Counted from the first letter of the stretch, positions 1-11,855 are shown. The stretch is DNA of 64,000 nucleotides from Heterobilharzia americana (GCA_944470555.2 OX104127.1:52070934-52134933); one strand, 5' to 3'. Numbers and translations are program-made. Notes: generated by a model not told the origin, from the sequence alone.

Positions 1-19
1 AGGATTGCCAAAAATTCCT

Positions 20-140
20 CGTATGTCACTGTTTGACGCTTGAAGCAATGGGTGCTGGATTTAAGTCTCAGTGAGGACACCACCACTCTTTGTGATGCAG
101 GTGCATCCAGTTGACTATTCCCACTGCTAGCCATCAAGCA
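20..140 (+). mobile_element. Family A (Sm-alpha-like) repeat, hammerhead core deleted
   Basis: The head resembles the other family A copies at 57.1 and 61.7 kb (a GGATTTAAGTCTCAG B-box-like segment followed by an ACACCACCACTC stretch). It then reaches the stem I strand GCATCCAG at about 103-110. From there it jumps almost directly to the distal stem I segment CCACTGCTAGCC. The catalytic core, stem II and stem III are missing, so this copy cannot form a hammerhead. Orientation is inferred from other copies. Confidence 0.6.
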
Positions 141-559
141 ATTTGTAAATATTTCTCTTATGATATGTGAAATTCTAATTCTCTAATGAGTGACAGAGGT
201 GACTCAAGCCAACTAAGTGAATGTGCTTTCAGGGCATCACATACATTCCCGTGTATTGTCTATATACTTCATGCATATCTGCCACTTGTACGACAATCAA
301 CTTACGGTTAGACTTGATATACCCATCTAAGTTGTCCAGTCAACTAGATAGCTTAAAGCTAATCTACATACAATACCTTAGTGAAATCCTACTTTGGAGA
401 ACATGTATTCACTGCGCATTTTGCTTATATTACGATGGACAATTCTATTTCACAGTGATAGACAATGAAAAGAAGGACCTGAATGTAACTTCTTACGAGT
501 CAACGACCTGGTAATCTATCGGCTGCTACCGAGATCGTAATTTCACTTCAGTCAACATG
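141..559. other. Unassigned AT-rich sequence
   Basis: No repeat family or coding signal recognised. A 97-codon open frame at 221-514 has low-complexity composition and no recognisable motif, and I treat it as chance. Confidence 0.5.
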
Positions 560-722
560 AGTGTCGTAGCTGAGTTTGTAGAGCAAAGAGTGGGTAAACT
601 GTAGGTCTTTGGTTCGAGTTCTGCTGCGATTTAGATTTTCACTTCACCTTAAATCACCCCTCAGTACCAATAATATAAGTCTGCCCTACTACGGCTATCT
701 CACACAGTCAAATTGGTGGTTA
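560..722 (+). mobile_element. Family E tRNA-headed repeat (single arm)
   Basis: An A-box-like segment (GTAGCTGAGTTTGTAGAGC) and a B-box-like segment (TTGGTTCGAGTTCTGC) are followed by the family E tail, which runs through TTTTCACTTCACC to CGGCTATCTCACACAGTC. The same tail occurs at 26.5, 39.3 and 50.6 kb. The layout is that of a tRNA-derived SINE. The sequence does not close into a tRNA cloverleaf, so it is not a tRNA gene. Confidence 0.65.
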
Positions 723-1616
723 TAATATACTAAAAATAAAAATAATACAGAATACAATGGATTCGTTGTGTTTCTTTGTCTTCTTTCAAATGCGCATAGA
801 CTGTAAAACCATAAAGTCTATGCAGAGAAATGAAATCCACATAACTTGGTTGTGTTTCCTTCTCTGAGCTGGGTGGTTTAATCCTAAAGCTTTCACACTG
901 ACTTTCTAGGGAACATCATTAGCACTAACTTCAGTATGAAGTGAGCTATGAACACCTCCCCATGAGTGACTCAGTAGCTTGCCCTGACGGAATAGTTTAT
1001 GATTGGTAGTTTCCTTTGATTGGTATATCATTAACTGCATAGATTTTCATGTTGGTTGTTCCTCCGTTTGACCTATAACTTTTTTGCTGTCTTGTACCTG
1101 TCTTATAGATTGATAGATTGGGTCTATGTCTATACACCTACTGTTTGCTGACTGATATAAATCCCGAGCTTATAGGAATTCTCTCATATTCTTTGTGATC
1201 CTCTTATCCAAGATTTCTATAGCGATGAGATGTCACGATGCTTAATCGCCAATTAGTTTTCATGTAAACGAAGGCGAATAGGGCAACGACTTTGTCCAAT
1301 ATAGTATTAATCACAGTTATTGTAGTCCATTTCGCAAATGGTATTTGGTTTGTCTTCTTTGGCTGTAGTGTACTTGAGTCTGCACAGTATGTTTTGAAGG
1401 GAATCTGTTGGTTTATCGGCCACACTGATTCCAAGTGGTCTAAGTAGTCTTGTCGTGACCCCTGTTATATTCTTTATGCACGGTGGGATAATCCATTTCA
1501 TCCAATCATCTTGCTACATTTGATCAATCAATAAATGAAGTAGGAAGGATTACTTAAGTGTATGTGGTGAGTTAATAATGTAAGTATAAGACTTTTGTAT
1601 CTCATAGTGATTTAGT
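723..1616. other. Mostly unassigned; family G repeat segment near 770-965
   Basis: The stretch around 850-965 (TTCTCTGAGCTGGGTGGTTTAAT, then AAAGCTTTCA) resembles 22715-22840. It therefore appears to be a dispersed repeat of unknown class. Nothing else recognised. Confidence 0.35.
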
Positions 1617-1617
1617 T

Positions 1618-1795
1618 GGTTGCGGCTAGTAGAGGAATTCAGGACGCACGTTTCACCATAATTGACGTTCAGGGAATATTGAGGCATCCGCATAGGAACC
1701 TATATGCCAATAAAGGTCGAACAATTCGATCCAATAAAAAAACAGGAAATTACAAGTATATCAATCAATAGTAATTTTTGTATCTGTTAAGGTCA
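1618..1795 (-). mobile_element. Family A repeat with degenerate hammerhead, plus a shared side module
   Basis: Read on the minus strand, the segment has GAAAC, a GTGCGTCC stem III and cleavage region, and a CTGAATTCC stem I strand. The CUGANGA box is replaced by an unrelated sequence near 1665-1672, so it is catalytically dead. The adjacent module at about 1675-1770 (GAGGCATCCGCAT) recurs beside the family A copy at 57300-57400. Confidence 0.6.
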
Positions 1796-2154
1796 AATTT
1801 ATCACATAGTGAAATTTTGGTGATAAGATAGGGATTGACTATGAAACAGGTTTTAAGAGCGGATGAAAACGCAAATGTATATCAAGTGTTTTGGAAGGCC
1901 TTCTTCTGAATGACAAACTTAATGGCCATCATGAAAGTTGCAGACTACCAACTGCCGCTTTATGGATCCACCATTTAATTGTTTTGATAGAAATTCCCCC
2001 CGAGAACCTTAATAAATTACCATTCGGGAACTGGGTATTCTGTAACCACTAGATTAGCAATAGAACTTTAAAGACAACTTGACTGTCTCATGCCTAACTT
2101 AGTTTAAGTGGGTTAACGAAATCGAGTCTCATCTTTTCTCTCTGTCCTTCCGAT
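1796..2154. other. Unassigned sequence
   Basis: Nothing recognised on either strand. Confidence 0.4.
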
Positions 2155-2580
2155 TTACATGTTCTGGCAAGTACTCATGAACTGATAAATACAACTTGAG
2201 GTGACGTAAACCTGTTGACTATTAACTGTTATAGTGAACACTGCTTCACATGAGATTGAAGTAGCTCCTAAGAATTCCATTTTCAGAGAAGTTTTTCTTC
2301 TGATAACCCTGTTCATCACTTTGTACTCTTTGGAATTCAGACGACGAAACACAAATCTCTTCTCGAGATTGTTAAATCCAGTTTGTTTTCCCTGTTTTCG
2401 TCTTGACGTTATCAACAAATCGTTTAAGATGACCATTTTCTTTCGGATGTCTCTTGATTAACTGAATTGCTTTAGTCGGTTTACTTGATGGACAAAGTTT
2501 CTTAACCTTTTGTAGTCCTTGCTTATGACTCAAAAAGGAAACATTTAAAATGAAGATACTGCTCACTTCATACATAGAAC
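2155..2580 (-). mobile_element. Penelope-like element fragment, RT C-terminal connector into GIY-YIG
   Basis: Read on the minus strand in two overlapping frames. About 2372-2510 gives a connector-like stretch (IQLIKRHPKENGH then RFVDN), the segment that follows the RT in PLEs. About 2155-2280 gives VTSSCIYQFMSTC, matching the CxYxFxCxC entry of the PLE GIY-YIG endonuclease. A frameshift separates the two and the catalytic GIY-YIG residues are lost. PLE proteins retrotranspose at nicked target DNA. This is a dead remnant, recognised by comparison with the better copies at 25.4 and 58 kb in this window. Confidence 0.6.
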
Positions 2581-2724
2581 AAACATGTCATCAGCCAACC
2601 TGTTGAACATTTAAGTTTGGCGTATAAATAGAGCTACTGTAGTTCCTTCAACGTTGGCAATAAATAATAATGATAAATCGTTTCCGCATAGAACGAAAAC
2701 TATTTACAATGTATGAACCTCAAG

Positions 2725-2975
2725 CAATATTACTGTATAATGCTCAGTAATGACATGCTTCTAGATGGATATCTCGAAGTTCCAATGAGAAATCATGACC
2801 TGTGGGGTCAGCAAGTCGGAGGGGAAGCGGATGACGACTGAAAACCTTGGGTGATAGTCATGCTATATCACAAATTGATAGGAGTAGGAATCTGTAGGTT
2901 ACTAAACTCTGACCTAATGACCGAATGATTAACGGGTTAACCATGAATTTCAAAGAACATTTTTTACGGCATAGA
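2725..2975 (+). mobile_element. Family C long form, 5' module only
   Basis: The segment matches the 5' module of the long family C copies at 15.96, 35.87 and 54.94 kb. Landmarks are GGATATCTCGAAGTTCCAAT, GACCTGTGGGGTCA and GGAAGCGGATGACGACTGAAA. It stops at the tRNA-like head (GATTAACGGGTT) and has no hammerhead. Confidence 0.65.
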
Positions 2976-3449
2976 TTGAATTCCTCTAAAGTTTTAACTG
3001 TGATACACCTTAAGTTCTAGTGTTAGCTGAAAGTAGACAGATATTACGATGTTTCGGCTTATAGTGGGCTAGCAGAAAGTGACAACGATCTTCTTTCTTA
3101 GTTTATTCGTCGAACACTAACCATCTTCGTTTCACATAAGACAGAATATCTTTGCACAGTCCAACTTCAGAATATCTGATCGATTCTGAACACCAGGTGA
3201 ACCTAAAATCTAACTTCAGTGTCATCTACAAAGTAAATGGAAATCTCATGAAGGCTGTGTGAATAAAACTTCTTCAAACTCCTGAAGGCATGGGGGCCTC
3301 ATGTGTCTGAACTCTCCGCAGAACAAACTTTTATCCCGTCATTAGGCTTACAAGTGAATTAACTTGTTTAGAGATTTTACTATTAGAGGAAGTTTTTCTT
3401 CTCGTTTCTACTACCCTACAACATCTCCCCTAAAATAGCATATTCTTCA
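2976..3449. other. Unassigned sequence
   Basis: No family or coding motif recognised. Confidence 0.4.
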
Positions 3450-3637
3450 ACCTTAGCAGTCTTATTTTTGATTGCTGAACTGTGCTGAATTGTTTCAAGT
3501 GTACTACAGCATGCAACTTGGCTACTCTATCTTATAAACCACACCTCTGTCTTATCAGTCTAGCTTTTCATTGCCAAACTAGGCACAATTCTTTTAACTG
3601 TATGATATCATGCAACCTAGCTAATTAATCTTGTTTT
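3450..3637. repeat. Diverged tandem duplication, ~95-nt unit
   Basis: About 3450-3544 and 3545-3637 align in direct orientation. Shared landmarks are CAGTCT near the start, TTTTNATTGC, then CATGCAACTTGGCTA versus CATGCAACCTAGCTA, and TAATCTT or TATCTT at the end. The two units are visibly diverged, so the duplication is old. Confidence 0.55.
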
Positions 3638-3639
3638 AA

Positions 3640-4010
3640 ATTTCAGTAAATATTTAATTCCATTTGAATAAAACAAGAAGGATGAAAACTGTAGAATAAA
3701 ATGATAGAGTTATTTTGTTTAACGAATACTCTTCAGCTGCATACAGTACAATGGTTATGAGGATATAACATATTTTCAACTCAAGAAATCAATAATCTCC
3801 AGTTACACAACAAAATCATTGATAATTCCTGTAACATGTGGCAGAATTAATTGTGCAGTGGTAAGAAATGTAAGAAAAGACAAGTAATAATAATAATATT
3901 TAATCAATAAAAAGTTATTTAATGAGAATTAAAATGAAATAGGATCAAATCATATTCACCATGGGAGTGACAGACAAACTAGACTCTCCTTGTGTATACA
4001 CAGATCTGAA
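3640..4010 (-). mobile_element. Penelope-like element 3' end (C-terminus and 3' UTR)
   Basis: Read on the minus strand, the segment begins with a CATTCCCATGGTGAATATGAT-like stretch equivalent to the terminal ...SLPW... codons of PLEs. It continues through a 3' UTR collinear with 28000-28330 and with the minus strand of 45890-46170. Shared landmarks include GATTTTGTTGTG followed by AACTGGAGATTA and GAGTATTCGT. It may be the 3' end of the PLE fragment at 5114-5563, interrupted by the family C insertion at 4.4 kb. That join is inference. Confidence 0.6.
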
Positions 4011-4379
4011 TCTGAATACTGTTAACAACAACCGTATCAAAAGCACTAATGTGAAACAGATAACTGTCGATACATTAGCGTCTGGGCTGGATTTCAGGAC
4101 AAATGCAATGGTAATTTACTTAACCATTCAAAAAATCTGCAATTCGATATAGATAACCTAGAATTAGTACTGTGCTGTATTTTGAGCATTTATAAAATCC
4201 ATTTCCATCTAATGAAACATTTTTTCTTTCTTTCCTTCTTAGATTGAAAAACGACAGTTTGAAAAAATTTTTAAAAGGCGCGAGAGTAAATTGTACACCT
4301 ACAAGATTAAAACGAACAAAAAGAGAAGAATTTGATGAAATGTAATTAGCGGGAAAAATTGTTGGTAACCAAGGTTTAA
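4011..4379. other. Unassigned, possibly PLE interior
   Basis: It lies between two minus-strand PLE pieces. No clear coding similarity is seen in the stretch itself. Confidence 0.3.
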
Positions 4380-4645
4380 GTAGCCTACCGCTTCCCGAAT
4401 ACGCGGTGATTCAGGCATTTTCTATGTAGGACACTGGATGAAGTTCGCACTCAAACCTCAATGGTAACCTACTCACTGCGAACGCTGAAGATTGTGGTTT
4501 CAAATCTCATTGGCGTTGCGGATTTCCATACTTAGACGAAACAGCTGTCCAGTACTTCCGTTTCCTCAGGAGCTCTCCAACTGTTGCTGGTCCATGATGA
4601 ATACCAACTTGGGGCAGGTGAATCCCGTCAAACCTCCAAATTGAA
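4380..4645 (+). mobile_element. Family C tRNA-headed repeat, truncated hammerhead
   Basis: A decayed tRNA-like head (GTGGTTTCAAATCTCATTGGCG) is followed by the 3' half of the family C hammerhead: GACGAAACAGCTGTCCAGTA at about 4535-4554. The tail runs through CTCCAACTGTTGCTGG to ATGATGAATACCAACTTGG. The CUGANGA half of the ribozyme is gone, so it cannot cleave. Confidence 0.7.
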
Positions 4646-5113
4646 CAAAAACAGTGTCAAAACACGAGCTGTCCTCACATTTCGTACCCAGTAGTGAAGA
4701 TTAACTGGAGGATTACCAAGTCCGGATAAAAAGTTTTATAAAATGAAAAAAATATTTTCGGAAGCTGAAGTGTACTCAAAAAGAGCATAGAAACAAGTAT
4801 GAATAGTGAATTATGTAAGAAGTGAGTAATGTAAAAAAGAAGGTGACTTTACAGAATGAACATTTAGACCATGAAACGCAAAGGGGTGAATTATTTTCTT
4901 TCGTGTACAAAGTACAGTTTTCTCCATATGGATAGCAAGAGCTACGGTGATGCAGAGAATATGAAAACATTCAGCCCAAGGAAGCGTTTCCTTTCCCTTT
5001 ATAAGTGACTTAGAATTATAAGAATTTTGATATAGGATGACTCATATTCATGACTTTCTCATTCATCCACTGCTGCCGCCCTGTAATCATCTGATAAATT
5101 GCTTCTGAACCCT
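4646..5113. other. Unassigned sequence between PLE pieces
   Basis: A 64-codon minus-strand frame at 4776-4970 shows no recognisable motif. It may be eroded PLE, but I cannot support that from the sequence. Confidence 0.3.
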
Positions 5114-5563
5114 TTAGACAAAAGTGAATCGGTTTCCACACATAGTAGTGTTCAAATGCGAAAGTTTGTACTTCAAGTTGTTAGAAATCTTTGACTGATA
5201 AGAGAGTACTAGTGTCGGAGCTGATACGAAGGATGTTCTAGAGAAGTTTGGTATCCTCTTCTTCAGAGTACCAGAGATGAAATCATCCTTAAAACTGATA
5301 TTCATATAAAGCGTATATTTTGCTATGGTGGTAATGTTTTCTTCACCAGACTTTCCGTTGATATTTTTGTTTACAAAGCGTGGTGGGAACTCATTTTCAG
5401 TCAAAATGTCCCTTAGAGCAGAGATTTCCTCCTCCAACTCACCGGGACTACAAGTCCATTTAATGAGAGTGGCAAGACATATGATTAATTTCTTTTTGCG
5501 ATTCATTAGGACCCGGCCATGACAGTTTATCAGTTGACCATTCCACATCGGACCTGAGCACAA
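5114..5563 (-). mobile_element. Penelope-like element fragment, RT thumb/connector region
   Basis: A 149-codon minus-strand open frame carries the region between the RT palm and the GIY-YIG domain. Landmarks are WNGQLI near residue 7, NRKKKLIICLATLIK (residues 21-35), ELEEEISALRDILTENEFP (42-60), RFVNKNI and the KLSHLNTTMC segment near the end. This order is standard for PLEs and recurs at 25.4 and 41.0 kb. The frame ends before GIY-YIG chemistry can be formed. It is the longest intact stretch of this element and is clearly a fragment. Confidence 0.75.
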
Positions 5564-7599
5564 TGCCGTGTAAATTATCCACCTGAATTGCAGTTATTCT
5601 CCAGCAAACGTTCTATCATTATATTCCCGATGCATTTTAGTTTATTTCCGGTATTTAATTTTTGACATCGGGAAAGTTATGATTTGGTTAAATACTGGGG
5701 ACTTGTGCATTGGCGTACCATGCACGGAAACTGTTTCTTGTTTCTGCAACTGAACTGACTCCAAGAATTTAGAAAAACGACCTGTAACAAACTGAATAAA
5801 AGAGCTGATGATGAAATGGATTCGCTTTTCACCTTGGTTTCAATATTAGGTACGAAGGTAAGAAAATAGAACTGTAATTGGATCACCATTACAACTACAA
5901 ACAAAGTATTGCTTAATATCAAAATTGGGAATAACTAGGCTCAGTCAAAGCATTCGAGGCTACGAAATTCATAAAAGATACAAGGACAGAACTGTGTTGC
6001 TTATCATGAGAATGTCAACCAAAATGATGCCCTGAATTCATTTAGTACACCTCTTTCAGTCGTAAGGTTTCACTAAGAGCACACGTCGGGACCAATCATT
6101 CCTTGTTATGGTGTGTTTCCTACGCCATGCAGCGATGGACCTCTACGAAGAATCACCCACAAGAAAAACCTATATAGATTGGAAAACTAACTGAATTCTA
6201 TGGTCAGTCGTCTACCCTGAGTTAAAACTATATCATTCACTCTCCCTGCCACCCGATATGTAATCTTGGCGGTGTAGGTTGTATCGACAATGATGTAGGT
6301 ATTTACCGAAGTACACTTTCTGAAAACGGTTTTATTGGTAAGAATACATTCAGAAGACGTAAGAAACCAGTCATGAAAGCAGTTTCAGAAAACGTCGTTC
6401 GTGAAATCAGAGTAAAGAAATAATGTAACATCCGATCAGATTCCCAAGAAAATCAGAAAATCGCATTTTGCAGTAGAAATCCAGTCAAACTTCATCAACC
6501 TTAAATTGTTTCCCTGATGTGAAGAAAACGAGCTTCCTGACCTGACGGCTTCGAAGTACATTTATTAGTTCACCTGATGCTTTGCAGCAAAATTGTTGTG
6601 ACTGGTAAATGAGACCCAGAAGTCTATGAGTGATACGAACCTAACGAATCCACTCGAAACTTCAACCACCACAACACCAATACCATCGGCACGCGAAGAG
6701 AAGACAGAGAGCTTTTACTGTCTCGACAACAGTCAAAAAAGGTTTGGAGTGATGCTGAATATATACATTCTAAACAACCTTGACAAACATCAAATCAAGT
6801 GACAAGTCAAACGAGTTGACAACCAATGAGAGTTCAGCCTTCAGAAGCAGTGGAAAAAAATAAAGCCAATAATGGTGAGAAAACAGCAATGATAAAGTTA
6901 TCTAGGGTTATGACCAAATATCACGTAAACGTTAAGCAAAATTAGTGTTATGTGGCAAAAATACAACGGTTAAGGTTAAAAGTGACCTTTAACATGTTTA
7001 CAAAAGTAAATTTCAGCCTAGGTCTATAGAAAGGGATGGAAAGGTGTTCGGAGATTTATCCTTCAACATTCCCTTGATTTTCACCAATAAACAATAGCAT
7101 TAAGAACTTTAGTCCAATTCACCAGACACACCACGTTATCTTTGCTCTACACCTCTGACATCTTGGTTATTCATGAACTAAAACTGTATATTTATTCCCA
7201 AAATAGTATGTACTGCTTTTGTCTTTAGATAGGCTTAGAAACCATTTTATTTTGTTGTTAATCTTTTATAATTTTCCTCTTTGCTAGATTGACCTGTGGA
7301 CTCATTCCTCATCACCACTGTCATTTTTACACTTAATAGTCTCCGGTGTTATTCTTAATCGACCTGTACAGTAACTAAAATGTTTCACAAAAGCATATTC
7401 ATTTTAACTCATTTAACATTTACTCAAATCAGTCAATACTGAGCATCAGTGGTGCACTGAAATAGAGTGTACTACAATGTTACGTCACTTTGCTGAGTGG
7501 CGATACCACAAAACTTGATTGACAGACTTGGATCAGAGCTAAACAGTTAGAATTAAACAGCTACATAAGTTACCCGATGGAAACCGATTTGTGTACATT
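5564..7599. other. Unassigned 2-kb stretch
   Basis: No repeat family, tRNA-like head or retroelement motif recognised. An 81-codon minus-strand frame at 5677-5922 has no recognisable feature beyond a hydrophobic start. This is one of the longer stretches free of recognised repeats in the first half. Confidence 0.4.
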
Positions 7600-7775
7600 G
7601 TCTAATAATGGGAGAGGTCACTTGTGATCTGAATAACTTAGTGATAACGCAGGTTCAGTCCACGGAGGGAAACCACTCGCATCATAGCCACAGGTACGCC
7701 TTGAGGACGAGTGTCAACGGGCCACGAAACCTGAATCAGTTAAAGCCTCCTGCCGATCAAAATCCTCTATTTAAC
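7600..7775 (+). mobile_element. Family B tRNA-headed repeat, dead hammerhead
   Basis: A head with an A-box-like AACTTAGTGATAACGC and a B-box-like GGTTCAGTCCACG leads to a hammerhead relic at about 7700-7735. The relic keeps GACGAGTG, CCACGAAACCTG and the tail CCTCCTGCCGATC. The first two bases of the CUGANGA box are altered (AGGACGA). Confidence 0.6.
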
Positions 7776-8315
7776 ATCAGTTAGCATGTCTCATCCATAC
7801 TACTGAGTAGTTTGTTTTGTTTTTATCACTTCTAACTTTCGTTCATCCCTCCTCAGTTATATGTATCTCATAGACGACTTAAAAGTTGAACAAGCGCCTT
7901 TTCTATTCACAATAAATGATTGCTTCTGTTTCAAATATTGTTTTAGCCAAAAACAGGAATTATTGTTATTTTATTCAGCTATTATCTACATTTTCCTATC
8001 AATTTAAATTTTCAATTATCAGGATAAATTCTCTGGAAAGATATTTCGTTGATGAATCGCACAGCTTTGATATCAAAATGACAATTAAAAAAGATAGTGG
8101 AATATTTATAGTGTCAAAATAAATTAAGACATATCGAAATTTTCAAATTAGATTTTAATCATATGAAAAAACAAAAGACATTTTTAGTGAAAACAAGTAT
8201 TTCTCTTCGACAAAATCATTTCCTTAGAGATATACATTCGTAAATATACAGTAGAAAGGACAGAACATTCTAGAACGATTTCTGCACTTAGGTGAATACA
8301 AATCGTATGCAAAGT
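7776..8315. other. Unassigned AT-rich sequence
   Basis: Nothing recognised. A 68-codon frame at 7916-8122 is AT-rich and lacks motifs. Confidence 0.4.
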
Positions 8316-8845
8316 TTTATTATTATCATTATTATTTGTCCCTTGGGTTCCTAGTAGAACACAAGGCTTCAGTAGCACGTCTCCGCTCCACTCTATTCTC
8401 TGCAATCTTTTCAACCTGGCTCCACGACAGTCCAGAAGCTCTCATTTCTTCCTCACACCATCTCCTCCATGTCACTGTCAGCTGGGACGCCCAACTCATC
8501 ATTTCCCATCTGGGTTCCACTCGACTGCCTTTCGCGTCAGCCATCTCAGTGTATGCTCAATCCATCTCCACTTCCTTCTACATATATGTTGAGTGATAGA
8601 TTCCTGGTTGGTTAGTTGTAAGAATTTCTTGTTGCTTATTCCTTCTGGTCATCTGAGCTTCAATAAAGAGCGTAGGCAGTTGGTGGTGAATATCTGTAGT
8701 TTGCTGGAAATGGTTTTTGTGACGCGTCAAGTTTCTGAACCATATAGAAGCACTGACTTGACAATGGTGTTGAAAATCCGGATCTTGTTCTGTATTCTGA
8801 GTGCAGTAGATCTCCACACTGGTTTCAGGTACTGAAAATGGAAAA
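8316..8845 (-). mobile_element. RTE-clade non-LTR retrotransposon 3' end
   Basis: On the minus strand this encodes the extreme C-terminus of the RTE-type polyprotein. Landmarks in order are SVLLYGSET, CLRSLL, KWRWIEHTLRW, AVEWNPDGK, VGRPS and RIEWSGDVLLKPCVLL, then an (ATAATA)n-type tail at about 8316-8340. This zinc-knuckle-less C-terminal domain follows the RT. The ORF is split by stops and frameshifts and truncated 5', as expected from incomplete target-primed reverse transcription. The same end occurs at 17.5, 28.5, 31 and 38 kb. Confidence 0.8.
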
Positions 8846-9035
8846 ATGGACAAAATAACTACAAAATAAAAGATAGTTATGTCATAAGGGAATTATCTAG
8901 AGTGACGAATCTTCAACAATGGCCATGGCAAAGAAACAGGTTGTAAATAATTTTTCTAAACTCATAATAATGTTATCTAAAACAAATACATAGCTGATGC
9001 CTTAATCTTTTGTGACTGGAATATGAATCTCAAAA

Positions 9036-9500
9036 ACATTCTTCAAGAATTCAGTAGTGCTCATTCCTCTATTAAATTTATTCTATAAGCAAAGTCAAAC
9101 TCGAAATCACGCATCCTTGATGTCTACCTTCAAAAAAATGATGATAATTCTATCAAGAGATCAATTTACAGAAAACCCAGTTGGAACGGGAAGTTTATTA
9201 ATTTCAAAACCGTGTCCCCTTAATCAGAACGAGGAATCTTGCCAAATCACCTTCCTCTAGAATATTTGTTCGAAAAAGATTTGCCTATTGAACCTTGAAT
9301 TTAAGGGAGATAATACGAAAGATACCCTTAGACTTTCAAATTTCATGAAGAGACTACTATAAGAATCATACTCTTCTATCATAAACACATTTGTTCACAC
9401 TTAAGGGATAATCTAGAGTATTGGGCCAGATCATTGTGTGTGCATCCGTTTACTTGCTCCTATGTAGCCAAGTAGACCAGACTTATCATGCCCTAAGTTA
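9036..9500 (+). mobile_element. Penelope-like element fragment
   Basis: In one frame near 9140-9225 the segment reads SIKRSIYRKPSWNGKFINF, the hallmark PLE stretch after the RT palm. It continues in another frame with VSPLNQN and, near 9295-9335, NLEFKGDNTKDTL. The second of these matches the PLE connector before GIY-YIG. The pieces fall in different frames with intervening stops, so this is a pseudogene. Upstream and downstream limits are approximate. Confidence 0.65.
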
Positions 9501-10685
9501 TACAACACCATGAAGACCACCCAACCTATGTGACAAGGGAAGAACGGAAATGTATCTTCAGCTCTGTAACAGAATACGACATTTAGCTTCTCTTGATATG
9601 TCCTTCAAAATCTTGTTCAGAGCTCAACCAAGTCACTCGATATGACTAATGTTAAGACATCTGAGCGTAGCTGAAGAAAAAATTCAAAATTCCAAACCAT
9701 CATTGTTTTTGGAAGTAGTTTGTACAACTTTTTTTCCCATGGTTATCGTAGAGGATTGGTCACTGTAGATAATTCCTTTATGTAGTCATTTAGAGTATTT
9801 CTCCTTTTGAAACACATATAAACACTATGTAACTTTCCTTTGTCGTTCGATTTATATTCACCTTTGACCGGAAGTTCCTTCGGAACATTCTACCTTTTCT
9901 TCTATATATCTTCACAAATGTACATTTAAGGAAATAACTTTGTCAAAAAGAAAAAGATTTTTGCACTGCAAATTTCTTCTGTCTTTTCATTTGACGTTCT
10001 ATGATTGGCAATAAAATGCGAGAATTTCACTCACTGCCAACCCTTTCATGCTCTACTCCTTAATGAGTTTATATAAATGACCAGTGTGGTTAGCATAACT
10101 GCTTCATTTGATGCAAAGTATTTCATTGCTTACTTAGAGCAAGAATAATGTTGGCAAAGTATGAAATTTTCAGTACAGAACATTTCAGTTAGTTCATTCC
10201 CAGTACAATATTTTGGACAAAATAATTACAGCATTTCAGTACTGTCATTTATAACAGGATTACATTGTCATTACATTGTCATAGCTAACTGTTTTTGAAT
10301 CATCATGTAGTCTGAAATGTGAAAATTGGACGGACAAGAAAGAGTATATGATTTTGGTGATAATGGCAGTGGTTGGTGGTAGCTCATTCAGCTAATAAGA
10401 AAATTTACAATTCTAACTGTTGCTGTACGTCTAGTAGCTGAGTATTATTTATCGTGATGTGTTTTTTTAATTAACTTGATTGTTAGCATATATAACACCA
10501 TGTTACCAATGTTTTAAAATGGCGTGAGAGTACATAATACGATTTAATGAAACATTTGAATGACTGAAACAAGTTTCAAAGGAGCTTTTCGTTGTAATGT
10601 ATTCAGTAGAAAGCTTGTGACAGCTTAGGATTTGATCAGATCATCACGTTAACTTTATTACAGTTACACTAATGGAAATAACCAT
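9501..10685. other. Unassigned sequence
   Basis: No family recognised. A short near-duplicate (ACATTGTCATT repeated at about 10263 and 10274) is the only local structure seen. Confidence 0.4.
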
Positions 10686-11855
10686 AGGTACATCTGACTT
10701 TGCAAGATTGACCTGCTACCTGAAGATCATCTGGTTGATTTGAAGTATGCAGACGATCTTGTCCTACTGGGTGAAGACCCTGACAAAATACAGGGTCTTC
10801 TGAACACCTTGAGCAGAAATCTGAGTGTGTTTGGCGTGTGTTTCTCTGGTACCTATTAAATGTAATATGGTGCTCCAGGACAGGTCTGCAACCACTTCCA
10901 GTTTAATTATAGGAGGTGAAGTTATGGAATGTGTCGATCACTTCAGTTACTTGGGGAGTCACATCAGCTAGGGCGGGCTGGTTACTGACAAAATTTCAGC
11001 TCGGATACAGGAGGCTCGATTGAAATTTGTCAACTTGTCATCTATCAAAGGACGAGCATGCTGCGCTACAGTCCGTTCTGTCCAGTTATACATCTGAGAG
11101 ACATGGCCCTAAAAGTAGAAGACATAAAGCGATTAAAAGATTTCGATCACATGTGTCTTTATCGCACTGCTTGCGTTTGGTGGAATCACCGTGTAAGGTT
11201 GTGAGCCTTAGTCGTCTGAGATGGTTTGGACATACACTGCGCATACCAAGCCACCGCCTATCTCTATGTTCCAAGGTAGGAAAAGTTGGATTAGGTTGGA
11301 AGAACGTTCAGAGTGACCAGGCCGAGACTTGGCACCAGCGCATGAAGTCTCTTACTGTTGGTCTGAGTCATGTGGGGCAATGTAGACTGTTTGGTTGAGG
11401 TCACCAAGACGGAGGAAATCAGTGTTTGAGGACCCTCGGTGATACGGCTGGAAACTTTTCGCAATGGAGCAGACGTATTTACTCTCTGACATCTCCTTGA
11501 GCTTGAATATTCACCCTAACCGTTAGTTTTGCAATTGCTTGTTTCCTGACATGGCTTTTTCTGGTTTGAAATAAGTCTTTCGATATCCACCTATTCCATG
11601 TATGCTATTGCAAAATGTGGCAACTTGAAGGGGTGCGCTTGTGTGCGAAGTTTTACGTTGACAGTCATGGTCAGTCAGTCATTCTTGGTAATCTTTTTGA
11701 TCCAAATAGTATCGAGACCAAGTGAATTTTTTTCCAATATTTTAATGAAAAATAGCCTCTATCTTGAATATTTACCCTCATGGAAGAATATGAATAGTAC
11801 TTCTACCTATATTTGGTCAACTGTTTATCAAGTCTTTCTGTAAATTCACATATCA
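10686..11855 (+). mobile_element. Non-LTR retrotransposon, RT palm to 3' end (second clade)
   Basis: The palm motif DLKYADDLVLLGEDPDKIQ is encoded at about 10736-10792 and contains the catalytic YADD. Landmarks of the post-RT domain follow: GESHQLG, LRYSPFCPVIHLRD, LRWFGHTLRIPSHRL, WHQRMKSLTVGLSHVG and HQDGGNQ. Several frameshifts and stops interrupt it. The 3' UTR from about 11580 matches the minus strand of 63600-63720 and 55930-56120. The LRWLGHVLRM-type domain without the poly-His stretch separates it from the RTE copies at 28 and 38 kb. I do not assign a named family. Confidence 0.75.
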
